Shown here in pieces: positions 5,776-9,510 of a stretch of 9,510 nucleotides of DNA. The translations under genes and the position numbers were made by a program. Each line of letters starts with the position of its first letter. Within the stretch, counting starts at the first letter, position 1. Origin of the DNA: Actinomycetota bacterium (GTDB lineage Bacteria; Actinomycetota; Thermoleophilia; Solirubrobacterales; Solirubrobacteraceae); contig JAHWJM010000072.1 of assembly GCA_019348435.1 (NCBI GenBank), positions 1-9,510 of the forward strand, in the 5' to 3' direction. The notes below the pieces were generated by a model that was given only the letters and a program-made list of their open reading frames with translations, was not told where the DNA came from and ran no database searches.

Positions 5776-6507
5776 ATCGTCTACGGCAAGGGCCTGCGCG
5801 CCCTCTCACTGGCCACCGCCGTCGTGCTGACGGGCGCGTTCGCCATGGTGTTCTTCTACGCCCCGCTGGACGCCGACCAGGGCTTCGTGCAGAAGATCTT
5901 CTACGTCCACGTGCCGATGGCGATCGTCGCGCTCATCGGCTTCGTCGCCGGGGGGATCTGCGCGGTCATGTACCTGCGAACGCGCGCGACGAAGTGGGAC
6001 ATGCGCTCGTACGTGTCGATCCACCTCTCGGTCATCCTCGCCGTCGGCGTGCTCGTGACGGGCTCGATCTGGGCGCGTGCCTCCTGGGGGCAATGGTGGG
6101 TGTGGGACGAGCCGATGCTCGTCTCCTTCCTCATCGTCTTCCTGCTCTACGCCACGTACTGGCCGCTGCGCTTCTCGCTGGAGGACAAGGAGAAGCAGGC
6201 GCGCTACGCCTCGGTCTTCGCGATCGTCGCGGGCGCCTTCGTGCCGCTGAACTTCGCCGCGGTGCGGATGGCCGAGGCGTACATCCATCCGCAGACCGGT
6301 GCGACGGTCGCCGGCGGCCTGCCGCCGAAGATGGGGCTGACCTTCCTCGTCGCGCTGATCGGCATGGGGCTGCTGTTCGCCACGCTGGTCAAGTACGAGA
6401 TGGCCTCCAAGCACGCCACCTTCCGCCTGCGCGCGCTGCGTCGCAAGCTCGCCGGTGACGACGACGACCTCATGCTCTCCGGCCGCAGCGCCGCTCCCCA
6501 GCTCTGA
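5776..6507 (+). CDS. ccmC: heme-handling protein CcmC, probable ATC start
   Basis: This protein has 243 residues if started at ATC 5776. CcmC binds heme through external histidines and a tryptophan-rich loop and passes it to the chaperone CcmE. Visible features are a first membrane segment (about 9-28), IFYVHVPMA with His45, the tryptophan-rich motif WGQWWVWD (104-111), and His171 in AYIHPQTG, the candidate second axial His. There are about six membrane segments and a charged C-terminal tail (RRKLAGDDDDL). The first conventional start, GTG at 5824, would delete most of the first membrane segment and lies far from any Shine-Dalgarno. Upstream residues IVYGKGLRALSLATAVV look like genuine CcmC N-terminus, so ATC with GGAGG 8 nt upstream is the best start; CTG at 5794 is a weaker alternative, and a base error turning ATG into ATC cannot be excluded. 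It overlaps the next start by 1 bp. Confidence 0.9.
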   Translation: MVYGKGLRALSLATAVVLTGAFAMVFFYAPLDADQGFVQKIFYVHVPMAIVALIGFVAGGICAVMYLRTRATKWDMRSYVSIHLSVILAVGVLVTGSIWARASWGQWWVWDEPMLVSFLIVFLLYATYWPLRFSLEDKEKQARYASVFAIVAGAFVPLNFAAVRMAEAYIHPQTGATVAGGLPPKMGLTFLVALIGMGLLFATLVKYEMASKHATFRLRALRRKLAGDDDDLMLSGRSAAPQL

Positions 6508-6731
6508 TGGTCCCCGCCCTCCCACTCGACGAGGCCGGCAAGTACGTCGCGGCCGCGTACCTCGTGTTCCTCGCGCTGATCCTCGTCTACGTCGCGATCA
6601 TGGCCTCCAAGCTGAGCCGGATCGAGCGCGAGGTCGTCGAGCTCGCCGAGCTCGTCGAGGGCAAGGAACGCGATCCCGCCGCGGACACTGCGCCGCCGGC
6701 GCCCCGCGCGGCCAAGGAGCCCGTGCGATGA
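6507..6731 (+). CDS. ccmD: CcmD-like small membrane protein
   Basis: This 74-residue protein has one membrane segment (about 12-33, YVAAAYLVFLALILVYVAIMAS). A charged helix (SRIEREVVELAELVEGKE, about 36-53) and a Pro/Ala-rich tail follow. CcmD proteins are small, poorly conserved, single-span proteins that hold holo-CcmE to CcmABC; the call rests on size, the YVxxAY-like segment and position right after ccmC. It starts within the ccmC stop (TGATG) and ends in an ATGA overlap with hemA. Its final codons contain the AAGGAG (6714-6719) that lies 8 nt before the hemA ATG. It is longer than many CcmD proteins because of the C-terminal tail. Confidence 0.7.
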   Translation: MVPALPLDEAGKYVAAAYLVFLALILVYVAIMASKLSRIEREVVELAELVEGKERDPAADTAPPAPRAAKEPVR

Positions 6732-8086
6732 CCGCGGAGCTCATCACGCTGGGGATCTCGCACAAGACGGCATCCGTTCAGCTGCGCGAGCGCCTGGCGT
6801 TCACGCACTCCGCAGTCACCCAGTTCCTGCACGAGGTCGGCGCGCACCCCGAGGTGCACGAGGTCGTCGTCATCTCGACCTGCAACCGCACCGAGCTGAC
6901 GCTCGTCGTCGGCGACCCGGTGGCCGCCGAGAGCGCCGTCCTCGGGATGCTCGCGCAGCGCGCGCAGGTGCGCCCGACCGAGCTGGCCGAGCGCATCTAC
7001 TCGCCGCGCAACTGCGACGCGGCGCGCCAGCTCTTTCGCGTCAGCGCCGGCCTGGAGTCGATGATCGTCGGCGAGGCCGAGATCCAGGGCCAGGTCAAGC
7101 GCGCCTACGAGGTGGCGCTCGCGTCGGGCACGACGGGGCCGCTGACCAACCGCCTCTTCACCGCCGCCCTGCAGACGGGCAAGCGCGTGCGCTCGGAGAC
7201 GTCGATCGGCCTCGGGCGCGCGTCGATGTCGTCGGTCGCCGTCGAGCTCGCGCACGCCATCATGGGCGACCGGCCCGAGCCGCGCGTCGTGATCATCGGC
7301 GCCGGCGAGACGAGCGAGCTCACCGCCCGCGCGTTCGCCGAGCACGGCGTCTGCACGATCTTCGTCGCCAACCGCCACGCCGACCGCGCGCGCTCGCTCG
7401 CCAAGCGCTTCGGCGGCGAGGTCGTGGCGCTCGACGGCCTGCCCGCGCAGCTCGAGCGCGCCGACGCCGTCATCGCCTCGACGGCCTCGCCGCACCCGAT
7501 CGTCGGCCAGGAGGAGCTCGAGCTCGTCATGCGCGCCCGCCACGGCCGGCCGCTGCTGCTCGTCGATCTCGCCGTTCCGCGCGACATCGATCCGGCCTGC
7601 GCGGACCTCGAGGGCGTGACGCTGTTCGACATGGACGACCTGCAGGCGCGCGTCGCGCACACGATCTCGGTCCGCGAGGCGGAGGCGCTGCGGGCCGAGT
7701 CCATCGTCGAGGAGGAGATCAAGCGCTTCGCGGCGTGGCTGGGGACGCTCGCCGTGCAGCCGACGATCCGCGCGCTGCGCGAGTACGGCGACGCGATCGT
7801 CGAGCAGGTGCTGGCCGAGAACGCCCCGCGCTGGGAGCAGGCCTCCGCGCGCGATGTCGCGCGCGCCGAGGCGATCGCGCGAACGGTGATGAACCGCCTG
7901 CTGCACGAGCCCACGCTGCGCCTGCGCACGATGGCCGAGGGCCGCTCGCACGGCCGGCTGCAGATCATGCGCGAGCTCTTCGGCCTCGAGGGCGCGCCGG
8001 AGGGCGACGAGCAGATCGCCGACGCCATGGACTCGGGTGCGGGAGCTGGCAACGTGCGCCCGCTGCCGCGCCGCGCCTCCTCGTAG
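6728..8086 (+). CDS. hemA: glutamyl-tRNA reductase HemA
   Basis: This 452-residue protein is the first committed enzyme of C5-pathway tetrapyrrole synthesis; it reduces glutamyl-tRNA(Glu) to glutamate-1-semialdehyde with NADPH. Visible motifs are LGISHKTASVQLRE (residues 8-21), the catalytic Cys52 in STCNRTE, GLESMIVGEAEIQGQVK (108-124), the NADPH loop GAGETSE (191-197), LLLVDLAVPRDIDP in the second half, and the C-terminal dimerisation helix region. ATG at 6728 is chosen because it has AAGGAG 8 nt upstream and begins the conserved N-terminus; the frame is open further upstream but that part has no homology. It overlaps the ccmD-like gene by 4 bp and precedes hemC by 11 bp. Activity in this family is commonly controlled by heme feedback, but no regulatory element is visible here. 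Confidence 0.97.
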   Translation: MTAELITLGISHKTASVQLRERLAFTHSAVTQFLHEVGAHPEVHEVVVISTCNRTELTLVVGDPVAAESAVLGMLAQRAQVRPTELAERIYSPRNCDAARQLFRVSAGLESMIVGEAEIQGQVKRAYEVALASGTTGPLTNRLFTAALQTGKRVRSETSIGLGRASMSSVAVELAHAIMGDRPEPRVVIIGAGETSELTARAFAEHGVCTIFVANRHADRARSLAKRFGGEVVALDGLPAQLERADAVIASTASPHPIVGQEELELVMRARHGRPLLLVDLAVPRDIDPACADLEGVTLFDMDDLQARVAHTISVREAEALRAESIVEEEIKRFAAWLGTLAVQPTIRALREYGDAIVEQVLAENAPRWEQASARDVARAEAIARTVMNRLLHEPTLRLRTMAEGRSHGRLQIMRELFGLEGAPEGDEQIADAMDSGAGAGNVRPLPRRASS

Positions 8087-8097
8087 CGGGAGCGGTA

Positions 8098-9006
8098 GTG
8101 CGGGTCGGAACGCGCGGGAGCGCGCTGGCGCTCGCCCAGGCCGCGACGGTCGCGGCGCTGCTGGGTCCCGAGACCGAGCTCGTGCCGGTGACGACGAGCG
8201 GGGACCGAGCGTCGTCCCGCGGAGGAGGCGATCGGGGTGCTGCGGTCGGCAACGACAAGGAGCGCTGGGTCAAGGAGCTCGAGGTCGCGCTGCTCGCCGG
8301 CGACATCGAGCTGGCGATCCACAGCGCCAAGGACGTGCCGAGCGTCCTGCCCGAGGGGCTGGAGCTCATCGGCGCGCCGGCGCGCGGAAGCCCGTTCGAC
8401 GCGCTCGTCGGAGCGGGATCGCTGGCGTCGCTGGCGCCGGGCGCGCGCATCGGAACCGCGTCGCTGCGCCGCGCCGCGCAACTGCTCGCGCTGCGCGAGG
8501 ACCTCGCGGTCGTCGTGGTGCGCGGCAACGTCGACACGCGCCTGCGGCGGCTGGCCGAGGGGCAGGCCGACGCGCTCCTGCTTGCCGCCGCCGGGCTGCA
8601 GCGGCTGGGCCGGGAGGAGGAGATCGGCTGCGTGCTGCGCGACCTCGTGCCGGCGCCGGGGCAGGGCACGCTCGTGCTCGAGGCGCGCGCGGGCGACGAG
8701 CGGGCGGCGGCGGCGGCGCGGGCGATCACCGACGCCGCGACGTGGGACGCGCTGCTCGCCGAGCGCGCGTGCGTGGCGCGGCTGGACGCGAGCTGCAACA
8801 CGCCGCTCGGCGTGCACGCGCAGGTCGGCGAGGCGGCGATCGTGATGCGGACCTTCGTCGGGCTGGCCGACGGCTCGGCCTGGCTGCGCGACGAGACGCC
8901 GCCCTGCGCCGGCCCCGCCGAAGCGGGCGCGCTGGCCGCCGAGCGGCTGCTGGCGGCGGGCGGCGCGGAGCTGCTCGCGCGCGCCGAGGCGGTGGCGGCG
9001 CGGTGA
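8098..9006 (+). CDS. hemC: hydroxymethylbilane synthase (porphobilinogen deaminase) HemC
   Basis: This 302-residue enzyme joins four porphobilinogen units into hydroxymethylbilane. Visible features are VRVGTRGSALALAQA at the N-terminus, VTTSGD (31-36), HSAKDVP with catalytic Asp79, the Arg-rich RIGTASLRRAAQLLALR block, RGNVDTRLRRL, and LVPAPGQGTLVLE. The dipyrromethane cofactor Cys233 lies in SCNTPLG. The segment before VKELE (GGGDRGAAVGNDKERW, about residues 42-57) departs from the usual GGKGLF form. GTG at 8098 has GGGAG 5 nt upstream and begins exactly at the conserved N-terminus. The stop overlaps the GTG of the methyltransferase gene by 4 bp, so the pathway order continues in one transcript. 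Confidence 0.96.
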   Translation: MRVGTRGSALALAQAATVAALLGPETELVPVTTSGDRASSRGGGDRGAAVGNDKERWVKELEVALLAGDIELAIHSAKDVPSVLPEGLELIGAPARGSPFDALVGAGSLASLAPGARIGTASLRRAAQLLALREDLAVVVVRGNVDTRLRRLAEGQADALLLAAAGLQRLGREEEIGCVLRDLVPAPGQGTLVLEARAGDERAAAAARAITDAATWDALLAERACVARLDASCNTPLGVHAQVGEAAIVMRTFVGLADGSAWLRDETPPCAGPAEAGALAAERLLAAGGAELLARAEAVAAR

Positions 9007-9176
9007 CGGTCTTCCTCGTCGGCGCCGGGCCGGGCGATGCGGGTCTCATGACGGCGCGCTCGCTGCAGCTCATCGCGAGCGCCGACGTGATCGTCTACGA
9101 CCGGCTGATCCCCGACCGCGCCCTGGCGGGCGCCCGCGACGACGCGCTGCTGCTCGACGTCGGGAAGGTCGGCGGC
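9003..9176 (+). pseudogene. cobA: 5' part of uroporphyrinogen-III C-methyltransferase, cut short
   Basis: GTG at 9003 (4-bp overlap with the hemC stop) begins VTVFLVGAGPGDAGLMTARS, the classic start of SAM-dependent uroporphyrinogen-III C-methyltransferases, with GAGPGD at residues 7-12. YDRLIP (32-37) and LLDVGKVGG (50-58) follow. This enzyme makes precorrin-2, at the branch to siroheme and cobalamin; in actinobacteria it is often fused to HemD. After about residue 58 family similarity stops, where QEEI and RLKGGDPFVFGRG-type blocks should follow. The frame stays open to the window edge (169 codons), but that part reads antisense to threonine dehydratase-like and PAS sequence. The gene is therefore truncated by a join, real or artefactual, near 9150-9180. 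The given end marks the last recognisable codon, not a stop. Confidence 0.85.
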
Positions 9177-9263
9177 GAACCCCAGCCCGATGGTGCCCCG
9201 GCCGGCGCTCACGTCAGGGTGGTCGAACGGCGGGAACAGCGTCGCGCCACGCTCGGCCACCAG
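9156..9263 (-). pseudogene. threonine dehydratase-like fragment (about 35 codons)
   Basis: On the minus strand this stretch reads LVAERGATLFPPFDHPDVSA, then GRGTIGLGFAADLPDV. That fits the block just before the glycine-rich loop of PLP-dependent threonine/serine dehydratases, whose usual form is PFDxPxVIAGQGTIGLE followed by DLPDV. The otherwise conserved Gln of AGQGT is Arg and the Glu of LE is Gly. Nothing before or after it fits the enzyme: upstream on this strand is a PAS domain, downstream is the antisense of the methyltransferase gene. It is an orphan scrap inside a join. The assignment rests on motif memory without an alignment. Confidence 0.5.
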
Positions 9264-9269
9264 GCGTTC

Positions 9270-9510
9270 GAGCGCGTCGCGCTGTTCGCGGCTGGCGGTG
9301 ACGTCGCGGGCGCTCGCGTAGATCAGCCCGTCGCCGGGCACGCCGGTCGCCGTCCACGCGAGCCAGCGGTACGACCCGTCCGCCGCGCGGTAGCGGTTCT
9401 GGAAGTCCACGCTGTCACCGTCGCCGCTCGCCAGTCGCGCGGCCTCCCGGGCGGTGCGCTCGCGATCCTCGGGATGCACGAAGTCGAGGAAGGGCTGGGC
9501 CGTCAGCTCC
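9270..9510 (-). CDS. PAS/PAC sensor domain protein, partial
   Basis: The minus-strand frame enters from beyond the right edge and reads ELTAQPFLDFVHPEDRERTA, then VDFQNRYRAADGSYRWLAWT, then GLIYASARDVT. This is the second half of a PAS fold plus its PAC motif, as found in signalling proteins such as histidine kinases or GGDEF/EAL enzymes. The protein start lies outside the window. After ARDVTASREQRDALERL the expected linker to an output domain is replaced by threonine dehydratase-like sequence, so the output domain is missing. The same frame stays open much further left, but only as an antisense shadow of hemC. The GTG at 9479 is internal to the PAS fold, not a likely start. Confidence 0.8.

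Noticed and set aside
6455..6727. N-terminal extension of hemA by 91 codons
   Set aside because: The extension reads as Arg-rich frame-shifted ccmC/ccmD sequence. The ATG at 6728 has an ideal Shine-Dalgarno and starts the conserved protein.
7105..9479. Very long minus-strand ORFs opposite hemA and hemC (7105-8817, 7965-9479)
   Set aside because: Low-complexity Arg/Ser/Ala composition with no motif except the PAS part at the far right; hemA and hemC on the plus strand are unambiguous.
9177..9510. Continuing the methyltransferase ORF to the window edge (169 open codons)
   Set aside because: The frame lacks stops only because it is antisense to GC-rich coding sequence; no methyltransferase motif follows codon 58.
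1..9510. CRISPR arrays, tRNA/rRNA genes, insertion sequences, toxin-antitoxin or defence genes
   Set aside because: No regular repeats, RNA gene signatures, transposase motifs or defence-family proteins were recognised on either strand.

Overview
The window is very GC-rich and almost fully coding, with strong G/C preference at third codon positions. Gene content suggests a high-GC actinobacterium, and the best guess is Thermoleophilia/Solirubrobacterales. The signs are a Ccm cytochrome-maturation module beside actinobacterial-style heme genes, an MpaB/DUF2236 oxygenase, an alanine-rich proteome and apparently leaderless promoters. The lineage is inferred from gene content, not from a marker-gene comparison.

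Left part, minus strand: a small unrecognised membrane protein (71-394), a ZIP-family metal transporter (524-1276) and an MpaB/DUF2236-family oxygenase (1332-2129). The last two may be co-transcribed. A 63-bp divergent region separates the oxygenase from a plus-strand precorrin-2 dehydrogenase for siroheme (2193-2933). That enzyme carries an unusual N-terminal four-cysteine cluster. It converges with a minus-strand gene (2952-4298) that fuses a PRC-barrel to a YihY/BrkB-type membrane protein.

Right part, plus strand: from 4412 there is one tightly packed run, ccmA-ccmB-ccmC-ccmD-like-hemA-hemC-cobA. Most junctions overlap by 1-4 bases; the exceptions are the short ccmB-ccmC and hemA-hemC gaps. 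The run joins heme handling for cytochrome c maturation (CcmABCD) to the first steps of tetrapyrrole synthesis: HemA, then HemC, then uroporphyrinogen III methylation. The methyltransferase product leads to the substrate of the precorrin-2 dehydrogenase encoded 6 kb upstream. CcmE, F, G and H are not in the window.

The right edge is abnormal. The uroporphyrinogen-III methyltransferase is recognisable for only about 58 codons (to about 9176). The sequence then reads on the minus strand as about 35 codons resembling threonine dehydratase, followed by a PAS/PAC domain running off the window. This looks like a chimeric join, from assembly or rearrangement. The most useful leads are this mosaic edge, a probable ATC start codon for ccmC, two leaderless-type promoters with identical geometry, a perfect 12-bp palindrome upstream of ccmA, the PRC-YihY fusion and the cysteine cluster. 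I found no CRISPR array, RNA gene, IS element or obvious defence system.
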